NCBI RefSeq assembly: GCF_003122365.1
Contig: NZ_CP029254.1
Coordinates: 3,987,001-4,051,000 of the forward strand
DNA: 64,000 bases
DNA from: Streptomyces spongiicola
Lineage (GTDB): Bacteria > Actinomycetota > Actinomycetes > Streptomycetales > Streptomycetaceae
Reading direction: 5' to 3'
Shown here: piece after piece, positions 8,424 to 18,986 of the stretch
How positions within the stretch are numbered: the stretch's first letter is position 1
How the letters are laid out: each line of letters opens with the position of its first letter
Program-made: the position numbers and the translations under genes
Notes under the pieces: model-generated
Databases searched by the model: none
The model's input: the letters and a program-made list of their open reading frames with translations, nothing else
Told to the model about the DNA's origin: nothing

Positions 8424-9986
8424 ATGGACACCAGGCAGTTCCTCAGGACCTCCGCCATCGCGTTCACCACAGCCCTGGGGCTGCTGGTCTCGGGCTGCAG
8501 CGGCGGCAGCCCGTCCTCGGAGGCGCCCGGACCCTCGGGTTCGGTGCCGGGAGCGGCAGCACCTTCCCCGGTGTCGGCCGCCGCCATGAAGCCGTACTAC
8601 GGCCAGAAACTGGACTGGCGCAACTGCGGTGCCCCCGGCTTCCAGTGCGCCACGCTCAAGGCGCCGCTCGACTACTCCAAGCCCGAGGGCCCGTCGGTCG
8701 AGCTCGCCGTCGCCCGGGTGAAGGCCACCGGCCCGGGCAAGCGGATCGGATCACTCCAGGTGAATCCGGGAGGCCCGGGAGGCTCGGCCGTCGGGTACCT
8801 CCAGGCCTATGCGGGTGTCGGCTACCCCGCCCCGGTGCGGGCCAGGTACGACATGGTGGCCGTCGACCCGCGCGGAGTGGCCCGCAGCGAGCCCGTCACA
8901 TGCCTCGACGGCAAGGAGATGGACGCCTACACCCAGAGCGACCAGACGCCCGACGACCCGGCTGAGATCGACAGGCTCAGCACGGCGTTCAAGGGCTTCG
9001 CAGCAGGTTGCAAGGAGCAGTCGTCCATGGTCCTTCCGCATGTCTCCACGGTCGAGGCGGCGCGGGACATGGACATCTTCCGGTCCGCGCTGGGTGACGA
9101 GAAGCTGTCGTACGTCGGGGCCTCCTACGGCACCTTCCTCGGTGCGACCTACGCCGAACTCTTCCCGGAACGGGTCGGCCGGCTGGTGCTCGACGGGGCG
9201 ATGGACCCCTCCCTCCCGGCCCGCCAGATGAACCGAGACCAGACCGAGGGCTTCGAGACGGCCTTCAAGTCGTTCGCCGCCGACTGCACGCGGCGCTCGG
9301 ACTGTCCACTCGGCACCAAGTCCACCGCGGACGCGGCGGCCCGGATGAAGGCGTTCTTCGCCGAGCTGGACGCCAAGCCGCTGCCCACCGGGGAGAGCCG
9401 CGAGCTCACCGAGTCCCTCGCCACCACCGGAGTGATCGCCGCTATGTACGACGAGGGCGCCTGGCCGCAGCTCCGCGGCGGGCTCGCCGAGGCCATGAAC
9501 GGCGACGGCGCCGGGTTGCTGGCCCTCTCCGACAGCTACTACGAGCGCGAGAGCGACGGCTCCTACTCCAACCTGATGTCCGCCTACTCCGCGGTCAGCT
9601 GCCTCGACCTGCCGCCCGCCTTCACCACGCCCGACGAGGTCAAGGCCTCCACGGCGGACTTCGAGAAGGCGTCCCCCGTCTTCGGCAGGAACTTCGCCTG
9701 GGCCTCCCTGGGCTGCGCCTACTGGCCCACACCCGCCACCGGGTCCCCCCATCGCATCAAGGCCGAGGGCGCTGCCCCGATCCTGGTCGTCGGCACCACC
9801 CGCGACCCGGCCACCCCCTACAAGTGGGCGCAGGCCCTCGCCCGCCAGCTCGACTCGGGGACACTGCTGACGTACGAGGGCGACGGGCACACCGCGTACG
9901 GCCGCGGCAGTGACTGCGTCGACACGGCGATCAACACATACCTGTTGACCGGCACTCCCCCGGCGGACGGCACGCGCTGCCGCTGA
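8424..9986 (+). CDS. secreted alpha/beta-hydrolase lipoprotein, tripeptidyl aminopeptidase type
   Basis: A 520-residue exported protein. The N-terminus MDTRQFLRTS plus a hydrophobic core ends in the lipobox LVSGC (Cys at about residue 27), so it should be acylated and anchored outside the membrane. A Ser/Gly/Pro linker follows. The catalytic fold starts with LQVNPGGPGGSA (oxyanion region). The likely triad is S234 in GASYGTFLG, D461 in GTTRDPATPY and H489 in GDGHTAYG. A C-terminal TAP-type domain carries paired cysteines. Streptomyces SlpD/SlpE/Tap proteins cleave tripeptides from peptide N-termini; that activity is inferred from the family. It is transcribed alone and ends 149 bp before tRNA-Thr. 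Confidence 0.9.
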   Translation: MDTRQFLRTSAIAFTTALGLLVSGCSGGSPSSEAPGPSGSVPGAAAPSPVSAAAMKPYYGQKLDWRNCGAPGFQCATLKAPLDYSKPEGPSVELAVARVKATGPGKRIGSLQVNPGGPGGSAVGYLQAYAGVGYPAPVRARYDMVAVDPRGVARSEPVTCLDGKEMDAYTQSDQTPDDPAEIDRLSTAFKGFAAGCKEQSSMVLPHVSTVEAARDMDIFRSALGDEKLSYVGASYGTFLGATYAELFPERVGRLVLDGAMDPSLPARQMNRDQTEGFETAFKSFAADCTRRSDCPLGTKSTADAAARMKAFFAELDAKPLPTGESRELTESLATTGVIAAMYDEGAWPQLRGGLAEAMNGDGAGLLALSDSYYERESDGSYSNLMSAYSAVSCLDLPPAFTTPDEVKASTADFEKASPVFGRNFAWASLGCAYWPTPATGSPHRIKAEGAAPILVVGTTRDPATPYKWAQALARQLDSGTLLTYEGDGHTAYGRGSDCVDTAINTYLLTGTPPADGTRCR

Positions 9987-10072
9987 CAGACGCTGACAGC
10001 AGGGGCACGCGCCCATACGGCCGGCCCGGACCGCTTGGTGACCGGGCTGGTCAGGGGCACCCCGAACAACCC

Positions 10073-10078
10073 TGTAGA
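10073..10078 (+). promoter_or_regulatory. possible tRNA-Thr -10 element
   Basis: TAGACT lies about 58 bp upstream of the tRNA. It fits the actinobacterial -10 pattern TANNNT, but no good -35 is seen at the usual distance. Confidence 0.3.
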
Positions 10079-10135
10079 CTTGGCGCCGCTGCTGATGCGA
10101 GCCTGCTCCCGCCGGAACGGGCCTGCCCGCAGCTT

Positions 10136-10209
10136 GCCGCCTTAGCTCAGTTGGCCAGAGCAACGCACTCGTAATGCGTAGGTCTCGGGTTCGAATCCCG
10201 AAGGCGGCT
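10136..10209 (+). tRNA. tRNA-Thr(CGT)
   Basis: A 74-nt cloverleaf. The acceptor stem GCCGCCT pairs with AGGCGGC, the D-arm is AGCTCAGTTGGCC-AGAGC, the anticodon loop is CTCGTAA with anticodon CGT (reads ACG), and the T-arm is CGGGTTCGAATCCCG. CCA is not encoded. Its 3' part (from 10181) is duplicated at 37096, which marks it as the integration target of the following island and shows that the island restores the intact 3' end. Confidence 0.97.
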
Positions 10210-10210
10210 C
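10181..10210 (+). repeat. left copy of the 30-bp att direct repeat (tRNA-Thr 3' end)
   Basis: This 30-bp stretch, from GGTCTCGGG to AGGCGGCTC, is identical to 37096-37125. It covers the T-arm and the 3' acceptor strand of tRNA-Thr, as is usual for tyrosine-recombinase att cores. Confidence 0.93.
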
Positions 10211-10215
10211 AGTGA

Positions 10216-10252
10216 AGACCCAGGTTAGATGGCCTCTGACCTGGGTCTTTTG
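10216..10252 (+). terminator. intrinsic terminator after tRNA-Thr
   Basis: AGACCCAGGT (10216-10225) pairs perfectly with ACCTGGGTCT (10239-10248), followed by TTTTGTT. A diverged copy of the same terminator follows the right att copy at 37133-37165. Confidence 0.85.
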
Positions 10253-10312
10253 TTATTTCTTTACCTTGCTTCTGCTGGAGTGCCAGGCTGGAAGCCCGGT
10301 CAGGCGCCTCCC

Positions 10313-10330
10313 GGTGGCCGAACGGTGGCC
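10313..10330 (+). repeat. paired GGTGGCC repeats near the left att, possible integrase arm sites
   Basis: GGTGGCC at 10313-10319 and 10324-10330, an 11-bp period, are followed by GAAC or AAAC. They lie about 100 bp inside the island, where arm-type integrase sites are expected. A related pair (GGGGGCCAAAC) lies beside the AICE integrase at 29343. The rest of 10253-10595 holds no convincing gene. Confidence 0.45.
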
Positions 10331-10595
10331 AAACGTGCAAGGGGCGTGCAGAGGTGGTGGCCAAGAGGGTTGCTGGCAGCGCGGCGCGGGCTGCTCGACT
10401 GTTGTCGCATCTCCACAAGCGTGGGCGGACAGCCGGGTTGGCGCATGCCAGAGAGCAGAACGTGCGGAGTTCGGGATCGACGCCGACCCGGGCAGCCTGT
10501 TCGCGGGGAATGCCTGGAGCGTGGGAGTGCTGCTGGAGGGCCACGACGTCGGAAACCCAAGGCGCACCAGCGGGCCGCGCTGGCAGGATCACCGC

Positions 10596-11546
10596 ATGCT
10601 CATCACACCGCGCCCCGGCGCAGACCGGAAGAACATCCGGCAGGCCCTCAGCAGCGTCCACACCACGGCAATGAACCTGCAACGGCCGTACAGCAGCGCC
10701 TTCGAGGGGCTGCTGACGTATCTGGAGTGGGTCACCGAGTCCGCGCGGATGCTGCGCTCCCAGATCAGCGACCGGGACCTCGACCAGCTCGTGTTCACCG
10801 ACCGCTACCGGGCGCTGCTGGGCAGCTGCGGCACGCTGGCCGGGACCGCCCAGGAGCGCCTCGTGAACGGCCTGGTCCAACTTGAGGTCGCCGAACGGAT
10901 CGAGGCGTTCGAGGCGGCCGTGGCCGCGCTCGATACTCAGATCGGCCGGTGGAGCCAGCGGGAGGTGTTCGTCGTGGCCGACTCCAGCTTCTACATCCAG
11001 AACGAGGTGAAGCTGGCCGACGTCGACCTGCACGCGGTGCTCGACGTACCGCGCTGGCAATACGTGCGCCTGCTGTTCCCGATCGTGGTGGTCGACGAGC
11101 TTGACGACCTCAAGGACGCCAGCAAGCAGCGGGCCCGCTGGCGTGCCGCCCACACGCTCGGTCTTCTCGACGGGGTCCTCAACGGCGGCACCCACGGGGT
11201 CCTGCATGAGGGGGAGCACACCGCTCAGGACGGCGAGACTCGCGGCAGGGTCAACGTGGAGATCGTCCTCGACCCCCCGGGCCACGTGCGCCTGGACCGT
11301 CCCGATGTCGAGATCATCGACCGGACGGTGGCCATCCAGGGCCTGGCTGGCCGCGACGTTCAGCTGCTGACGTGCGATACGAGTCAGCACACCCGGGGCC
11401 GGGCCGCAGGGCTGCAGGTGGCCAAGGTGGCGACGAAGGACCCCGGGGACGAACCGGACTGGTCGGCCCCGGACAGGTCTGGCACTGGAGTACGCGCGCA
11501 GCGGCGCGCCCGGCAGGCCGAAGCCGAGGCTCCGGCAGCCAGTTGA
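10596..11546 (+). CDS. PIN-domain protein, possible nuclease
   Basis: A 316-residue protein. I chose ATG (MLITPRPGADRKN) with GGCAGGA upstream; the frame is open further upstream but reads as non-coding. The N-terminal 140 residues are helical. From about residue 130 the pattern VVADSSFYI ... VVVDELDDLK ... RVNVEIVLD ... LLTCDTSQHTRGR gives the conserved acidic residues of a PIN fold, a Mg-dependent RNase family. The C-terminal 40 residues are basic and low in complexity. It is the first gene of the island and stands alone, with no antitoxin-like partner next to it. The target and role are unknown. Confidence 0.7.
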   Translation: MLITPRPGADRKNIRQALSSVHTTAMNLQRPYSSAFEGLLTYLEWVTESARMLRSQISDRDLDQLVFTDRYRALLGSCGTLAGTAQERLVNGLVQLEVAERIEAFEAAVAALDTQIGRWSQREVFVVADSSFYIQNEVKLADVDLHAVLDVPRWQYVRLLFPIVVVDELDDLKDASKQRARWRAAHTLGLLDGVLNGGTHGVLHEGEHTAQDGETRGRVNVEIVLDPPGHVRLDRPDVEIIDRTVAIQGLAGRDVQLLTCDTSQHTRGRAAGLQVAKVATKDPGDEPDWSAPDRSGTGVRAQRRARQAEAEAPAAS

Positions 11547-11647
11547 GAATCGCGCACCACGGCAGTAACTGACATTCACACAATCATCGTTGCCCCACCG
11601 ACTTCTGGAATCATCCAGGTGGCACATGCGCGAGTAGGGGGGTAGCA

Positions 11648-11734
11648 ATGGACGCCAGCGACTGGATCTCCGTCGGTTCAGGTGGCGTGGCTCTGGTGGC
11701 GGCAGCGATCGCGTTCGGGTGCGGCTCGGTTTGA
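11648..11734 (+). pseudogene. small membrane protein truncated by the ISKra4 element
   Basis: ATG preceded by AGGGGGGTAGC opens a reading frame MDASDWISVGSGGVALVAAA followed by a hydrophobic run. After 23 codons it enters the inverted repeat of the insertion sequence at 11717 and stops 5 codons later. It looks like the N-terminus of a one-helix membrane protein cut by the insertion; the rest is not recognisable beyond 13982. Confidence 0.5.
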
Positions 11735-11744
11735 AGGACGGTGA

Positions 11745-13280
<1,536 letters not shown>

Positions 13281-13355
13281 AGGCTGGCCTCGGGCTCTTC
13301 CCTATCGTCGGTGCGGGCTTGTCACCAGGCACGACGCGGGGAAGAGCCCGCCTTG

Positions 13356-13855
13356 TCAGGGTCGATCGGGTGCGCGAACGCCGTCGGCCAGCGTGAACAG
13401 GCCCCTGGACGGCTCGGCCAGCCACCCGCGGCGCACCATGCGCTTCAGCCGCATCCGCAACGTCTCGACGTGCCGGTGATCGGCCACCTCCTCCAGCCGC
13501 TCACAGATCTCCTTCGCCCGCAGCGGCGTATCCGCGCTGGCCAGCAGGGCCAGAACAGGCCAGTCGCCCTCCGCGGGCATCTCGCCGGTCGTGATACGCA
13601 CGACCGGCGGCAGGGAGCCGGACAGATTGTCCGGATCCGCATCCTGTGCGGGTACCCGTTCGAACTCCCCTTCGTCCGCGTCGCGTTCAGCGAGCACACG
13701 GGCGAGGGTCACCTGGGTGACCACCAGATCGGACAGCGACTCCTCGGCGGCAGCGATCTGCTCGTTCAGCGCGCCAGCTCGGATCGCAGCTCTTCCACCC
13801 GCTGCCGGGCCGCCTCCTCGTGCTGCTTCAGCAGCGCCAGCAGATCCTGCTCCAC
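13356..13855 (-). CDS. ISKra4 accessory coiled-coil / winged-helix protein, read across a -1 frameshift
   Basis: A good start is GTG at 13855 (upstream GGGAGGGGC), giving VEQDLLALLKQHEEAARQRV and a coiled coil, but this frame stops after 29 residues at 13766-13768. The coiled coil continues in the -1 frame as LNEQIAAAEESLSDLVV and leads into a C-terminal winged helix (about 55 residues: RAKEICERLEEVADHRHV ... RMVRRGWL) ending at 13356. The second frame has no sensible start of its own. Either a one-base deletion broke the gene or it is made by programmed -1 frameshifting at GCGCGCTGA. A related intact gene lies at 19732-20274. It probably binds element DNA or regulates the transposase. Confidence 0.55.
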
Positions 13856-14158
13856 GCGCCCCTCCCGGCGATGCCGCCGACGCAACCACGCCGGGCCCAA
13901 CCTCCGCACCACCCAAGGACTTACCGGACCACCGGGACGCGAAACTCCTCACGATCACCGTCCCTCAAACCGAGCCGCACCCAACCGCAATCTGCTCGGC
14001 CCCGCGGCGACCAGTGCACGCAGGCAGCCGTCTGGCCGACCTCGCATCGTGGACAAGCTCGCGATGTCGGGGTCGGCAACGGGCCAGGGAAGCAGCCGGA
14101 TCCACGCGAACCCATCGATCGTGACGATTCTTGAGGAGAAGGCCAGGTTCGCGTGCAG

Positions 14159-17100
14159 TCAGATGCCTGCGTGCAAGTGGGCCGCCCAGAGATAGGGAAA
14201 CCTTGGGTCTCGATCACGGAACCTGCGCACAGTCTGGTGCAACGCACCCGCCGCCTCATCCGTGTCGAGGCCACCACGCTGGCTGGTGAGTCTCCCGAGC
14301 TCGGTGTAGAAATCAGCTGCCATCTGTGAGGCCACCTCGTCGTTGATCTCCCAGAGGGTGCCGATGACCTGGGGAAACCCCGCGAGCTGAAAGGCCGAGG
14401 TGAGATGAATGGCCTCGTCGATCAGTTCCACGGAGTCCATGAACGCTGTGCGGCAGGCTGACAGGTAAGCCAACTGGGAAGATTCCAGCCTCATTTCGGC
14501 AAGGTTCGCCACGCTGAGCGGATCATGTTCGTGGTCGTGCAGAAGCAACAGACTCCTGGACGGGTCGCTGGGGTCGTGGGCACCGTGGCACGCGAAGTGA
14601 ACGATCCTGCAATCGGAGAGATTCTCCAGGACCCGAGCCTTGGTCGGTCTTGTCTCAGCCCAGGGGCCAGTCCTGCCGTCAGCAGGGGCGTCCGGCTCGA
14701 TGAGCAGCGTCGGCCTCGGCAACAGGTTGCAGAGCATTGCGGCTTCCTCCGAGACGTGGTCCAGGCGGCCCGGGACACCAGGAGTCGTGGGCATAGCCAC
14801 AATCAGCGACCGGCCCACGGACGGCGCCGAGGTGTGGTGGCGGCGTGCGTGGTGCAGAGCGCGGATGGTGGTGGTGTAGGAGGAGACGACACTGTCCATG
14901 ACCGTTCGCCCGTCCCCCTTCCTCAGGCCCGCCGGCGGCGGCTCGGCGTGATAGCCGGCAGCATGCAGGGGAAGCAGCGAGAGGAGCCCACCGGGCGCCC
15001 ACCAGACGCGGGGCCACGGCTGTCCGGAGGAAGGCTCACTAGTGAAACCGAGGCTGTGCAAGACCGGTTCGGCCGCCGCGTCCCACAGCCACTCCAAGAC
15101 GGTGCGCAGCGTCGCTTGGGCCTGCTTACGCGCGAGAGGCGTCGTACGCGGGGCCGCAACGACTTCCAGGGCCCGGTGGAAGGTCTGGATCTGGTCGACG
15201 ACGAGGTCGTACGTGAGGTCTGGCAGGCTGAGGGACTCGATTCCGTCGGACGTCAACAGCAGCGCGTCGCTGCGGTAGCGGCTGACGTTCAAGCTCACCA
15301 CGGGGCCGAAGGCGGCTTGTGCCAAGAGTTCGCCGACAGCGGGAGGGCGAGCGAATCTCGCGAATCCGTCCTGCGCTCGAATGCGGTCCAGCGTGACCTG
15401 AAGCCGGCCGACGAGTTCGCGTCGGCGTTCCTCAGCGTCAACCGCGTGTACGGCGGTGCTGACTTGCACCATGGGATCCGCGGGGGAAGCTGTCGCGTCC
15501 ATCGGCCGGTCGAGCTCGTTACGGAGAACCTCGAAGCGATGAGCCAGGTCGGGATGGCACTCGCGAAGCTCAGCGAGGTCGCTCCGCATGTCCAGCGCCT
15601 GACTATGGAGGACGCCGCGGCCCACCTCGATCAACTGCAGTGCCCGCACTGCCCGATCAGTGGGTGCGCCTTCGTGAGAAGCAAGAGCCAGTGCCGCAGC
15701 ATCTCCGGCCAGCCCGGACCACTTGCCCATGGCGTGCTGCTGGTCACGACGGCTCAGCCGGCGGTCTGCCACTTCGGGCAGTAGGTGTACGGCACCGGCC
15801 AGGAGATCGGCTGCGAGATCAGGATCCGACCGTCCGGTCATTGAGGCCGCTGCCTGAGCGGCCCGAATCCGAATCGAGGGCCTGGACCCGTCGGCTCGCG
15901 CGCCTTCCATGTGGGCGGCCAAGGCGCGATCAAAGTCGTGTCGCGAGTGGGTCCGCTGATACCGGCGATGCAGGGCCGTCCCGAGCTGGAACAGGTAGTC
16001 GGCGCGCTCCGGATGTTCCGCGGGCGCGATGTCGAGCGCAGCCTGGCACGCAACCACCGCGTCATCCAGATCCGCTATAGACCCCGTCTTCTCGAACCTG
16101 ACGGTCAGCACACCTCCCAGTATGGACAAGTACCTCGGGCGCTCAGGGTGGTGGGGCGGGACGGTGGCGGTCGCATCATGTCCCGCCGCGGCCGCTCCAT
16201 CCAGGTCCTCAGAGCCTCCAGTGCGCTGAAAACGGGCGTGCAGGGCGGCGCACAGATTCGCGAGAAAACGAGGGCGGTCAGGACTGCTTGCATCCACAAT
16301 GCCGAGGACCTCGCGGTTCCTTCGGATCACCTCGTCGAGGTCTTGAGGGTCCCCGTTCCGTTCGTAACGTTGCAACAAGACTGTGGCGAGATTGGACAGC
16401 ATCGCCGCCAAGGCGGAGTGTTCACGGGGTGCCGTATTCACAGCTCCGTGCGCGAACTCGATCGCGGCGTCCAGGTCCGACAACGCCCCGGTGTGCTTGA
16501 ACCGAGTCCACAGCATCAGACCGGTGTTGGACAGCCGGGTCGGCCGGTCGACGTGACCGTCCGCGGTGGCCTGAGCGGAAGCGCGACTGGCACTGATCGC
16601 CTCGTCCAGGTCGGCCATATCACCAGTGCGTTCGAAACGCTGCCCGAGAGAGATGGCCAGGTTGTTGAGGACCGCGTTGAACTCGGTCTGATGCGGGGTG
16701 ATTTCCCGGGAGGCAGCGCGGTTCATCTCGATCGCCGTATCGAGGTCAGATCTGTCGCCGCCGAGGCGGTATCGCGCCAGGAGAGCTTGACCCAGGCCGG
16801 AGAGACGAAGCCCACGAGCCCGGTGCCCCGGCGGGGGCATCTCCAGAGCTTCCCGGAACGCAATGACAGATCGGTCCAAATACGCTGTTTCATCGGTGCG
16901 CTGGAATCGAGTCAGCGTGACGGTGCCGAGCCCAGACAGGAACATGGAGCGCGCAGGATGTTCCTCGGGAGCCGCCTCGACTGCGGCCTGGCAGCACTCG
17001 ATCGCGTTGTCCAGATCCGCCAGCACGCCGGTGCTTTCATATCGGCCGTGCCAGGCGGTCCCCAGATTGTGAAGAACTCCTGACTTTTCGTGGTCCTCGG

Positions 17101-17977
17101 TACAGAGGTCTGACGCTTCCTGGAAGGCTTCGATCGCCGCGTCCAGGTCCGACAGGATGCCCTTCTCAGTGAACCTGGCCTTCAGCGCGGTCCCCAGATT
17201 GTTGAGTCCGCCAGCCCGGTCGGCAGGGAATCCCACGGAGGCTTGGACTGCCAATCGGCCAGTCTCGATCGCATCGTCCAGGTCCGCCACCGCGCCTGTA
17301 TGAGTGAAGCGCTGCATCAGCACACCTGACAGGTTGGACAGCATGACCGACTGGTTCGGGTGCCCTGTTGCCGTGCTTTCCACTGCGCCCTGGGCAACGT
17401 CGATCGCCGCTTCCATATCCGCTGGTTCGCCACCGGCGTCGAAGTGGGATTTCAGGATGACAGAAAGATTGGACAGCGTTTCCGCGTGCTCACTTGCTCC
17501 ACGTGGAATAGCTCCTGCGATGCGCCGCAGGAGATCGGTCACTCTTGCACGCAGCGCCGGGTCCGGCGAAGGGTTCATCCCTTGCTGGATCCTCCAGACG
17601 AAGGCGAGCGCGCGCTGGGCCACGTCTGGAAGCAGTTCGTCCGGCAATTCCTCCTCACCGGCGCCGAACAGGAAGCAGGGCGTGAACTTGGCGACGGCCT
17701 GCTCTCTGTCCCGCTGCCCAGCCTCTTCGGGAAGTGCCCGGAACCTGAAAGCGTGCAACCAGCCGAGGACATAATAACCTTCCAGGTCGGACTCGTCGTT
17801 TAGGAGTATCGCCGCAAGTTGGCGTGCCTCGACCAATGCTTCCGGCTCCAGTGCCACAGCGAGGTCTTGTTCCCGGGCCAGCCGTTCCAGCCGTAAGCCC
17901 ACTACAGCAATCCGCTTATCCAGTTCGTCTTCCCTTGCGAAGTCCTGCTCACGACCCTGCATGAACCGCCCTGTCAC
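14159..17977 (-). CDS. TPR-CHAT caspase-like protease
   Basis: A 1272-residue protein from GTG at 17977 (an ATG five codons later at 17962 is an alternative). The N-terminal 160 residues are helical. From about 165 to 710 there are at least ten tetratricopeptide-like repeats of about 50 residues, most containing the phrase LSNLxxxLxxRFxxTGxxxDLDxAI. The C-terminal 330 residues form a CHAT domain, a caspase-like peptidase. The catalytic dyad is H1131 in VHFACHG and C1175 in YLSACRTAF, followed by the typical GFPQVIGTLWEIND. It is the last gene of a three-gene unit; a 73-bp gap separates it from the upstream membrane gene. TPR-CHAT proteins act as proteolytic effectors in predicted conflict systems (Csx29 is the best known). 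The trigger and substrate here are unknown. No transposon interrupts it, and it appears intact. Confidence 0.85.
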   Translation of the reverse strand: MTGRFMQGREQDFAREDELDKRIAVVGLRLERLAREQDLAVALEPEALVEARQLAAILLNDESDLEGYYVLGWLHAFRFRALPEEAGQRDREQAVAKFTPCFLFGAGEEELPDELLPDVAQRALAFVWRIQQGMNPSPDPALRARVTDLLRRIAGAIPRGASEHAETLSNLSVILKSHFDAGGEPADMEAAIDVAQGAVESTATGHPNQSVMLSNLSGVLMQRFTHTGAVADLDDAIETGRLAVQASVGFPADRAGGLNNLGTALKARFTEKGILSDLDAAIEAFQEASDLCTEDHEKSGVLHNLGTAWHGRYESTGVLADLDNAIECCQAAVEAAPEEHPARSMFLSGLGTVTLTRFQRTDETAYLDRSVIAFREALEMPPPGHRARGLRLSGLGQALLARYRLGGDRSDLDTAIEMNRAASREITPHQTEFNAVLNNLAISLGQRFERTGDMADLDEAISASRASAQATADGHVDRPTRLSNTGLMLWTRFKHTGALSDLDAAIEFAHGAVNTAPREHSALAAMLSNLATVLLQRYERNGDPQDLDEVIRRNREVLGIVDASSPDRPRFLANLCAALHARFQRTGGSEDLDGAAAAGHDATATVPPHHPERPRYLSILGGVLTVRFEKTGSIADLDDAVVACQAALDIAPAEHPERADYLFQLGTALHRRYQRTHSRHDFDRALAAHMEGARADGSRPSIRIRAAQAAASMTGRSDPDLAADLLAGAVHLLPEVADRRLSRRDQQHAMGKWSGLAGDAAALALASHEGAPTDRAVRALQLIEVGRGVLHSQALDMRSDLAELRECHPDLAHRFEVLRNELDRPMDATASPADPMVQVSTAVHAVDAEERRRELVGRLQVTLDRIRAQDGFARFARPPAVGELLAQAAFGPVVSLNVSRYRSDALLLTSDGIESLSLPDLTYDLVVDQIQTFHRALEVVAAPRTTPLARKQAQATLRTVLEWLWDAAAEPVLHSLGFTSEPSSGQPWPRVWWAPGGLLSLLPLHAAGYHAEPPPAGLRKGDGRTVMDSVVSSYTTTIRALHHARRHHTSAPSVGRSLIVAMPTTPGVPGRLDHVSEEAAMLCNLLPRPTLLIEPDAPADGRTGPWAETRPTKARVLENLSDCRIVHFACHGAHDPSDPSRSLLLLHDHEHDPLSVANLAEMRLESSQLAYLSACRTAFMDSVELIDEAIHLTSAFQLAGFPQVIGTLWEINDEVASQMAADFYTELGRLTSQRGGLDTDEAAGALHQTVRRFRDRDPRFPYLWAAHLHAGI

Positions 17978-18050
17978 TTCCCGTTCCTCGGTAGATCTGG
18001 TTGCTACGCCATTCAGGCCCGACGAGGCGAACCTTTACATTCGATGGAGC

Positions 18051-18986
18051 TCACGAAACTGGTCCCGACACGGGCGCCGGACTGTTCAGCCGCCTCATGA
18101 CCTCGCCACCCAGCAAAGGTCCCATCGGTTGTTCCTCGATGCGTAGCTTGTCGGCCAGGTCCGTCAGGTGAAGGCGTACGGATGCCTCCAGCAGCGCGGC
18201 ATAGGTGTCCGAAGCCGTACGGAGGCGACGTGCCGAAATGATCAGGAGCGTAGCGCTGAGCGGCGCTGCGGGCCACCACCACCAGGCCAGAGGCAGATAG
18301 AGCAGGGCCCACCCACCGAGAACGGCAGCCCGTGTCAGCGCCGCGCGTCCCCTTCCGATCTCACCGCGTATCTCTTCCGACAGCAGGATCCAGAGATGTG
18401 GCCAAACGATGAGGAGATTGACGTGTGCGTCTCGGTCCAGCCGGACCGTCGCGGCGTGGATTCGGTCACCGCTCCAGGTCGGCCGTTCAGGCCGTTCTAC
18501 GGAGATGCGCTCGCACTTGCGCGCCGCACGATGACGCTCCCGGATCTTGGGCCGGTCAGCCGGACGCGGAGCGCGTTCCCGAAGCATCAGAGATTCGTAC
18601 TCCGCCCGCGCCTCGTCCCAGCGATGCTGTCTGCGTGCCACACGGTACTCGGCCAGCTCGCCGAACGGCCACGGCCAGACGCCCCAGCCAGCGGCCAGGG
18701 CGACACGCTCGACAACGGAGCCGAGGGACTGGGCGGCCAGTCCGGCGGCGGCCGCGCCGGCCAGGATGGCAGCTAGCAGCACGATCTGGCCGCCCACCGT
18801 GGTGACTTGGGGAGCCTTGGCGGCGTTCGAGATCGCGTGGATGAGCTGGCCAACGTCCAGCGCGGCACTATGCCCGAGGGCGTGTCCGGCTGCTGCCACC
18901 GCCAAGTACAGCGCGCCTGGCAGTACGAGGAGGGTCAGCCACCGCTCGGCCAGCTTCTTGCCGAGTTCGCCGAGAAGTACTCCCAC
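18051..18986 (-). CDS. membrane protein coupled to the TPR-CHAT protease
   Basis: A 311-residue protein starting at GTG 18986 (VGVLLGELGKKLAERW). The open frame extends 37 codons upstream, but this GTG overlaps the stop of the preceding gene (TAGTG), a sign of translational coupling. Hydrophobic segments lie at about residues 15-35, 65-88 and two closely spaced near 225-265 (with a WWWWP motif), separated by a long basic cytoplasmic loop rich in Arg (about 105-215). I recognise no enzyme motif. By position it is likely to be a membrane sensor or the pore/target partner of the CHAT protease, but this is inference. Confidence 0.75.
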   Translation of the reverse strand: MGVLLGELGKKLAERWLTLLVLPGALYLAVAAAGHALGHSAALDVGQLIHAISNAAKAPQVTTVGGQIVLLAAILAGAAAAGLAAQSLGSVVERVALAAGWGVWPWPFGELAEYRVARRQHRWDEARAEYESLMLRERAPRPADRPKIRERHRAARKCERISVERPERPTWSGDRIHAATVRLDRDAHVNLLIVWPHLWILLSEEIRGEIGRGRAALTRAAVLGGWALLYLPLAWWWWPAAPLSATLLIISARRLRTASDTYAALLEASVRLHLTDLADKLRIEEQPMGPLLGGEVMRRLNSPAPVSGPVS

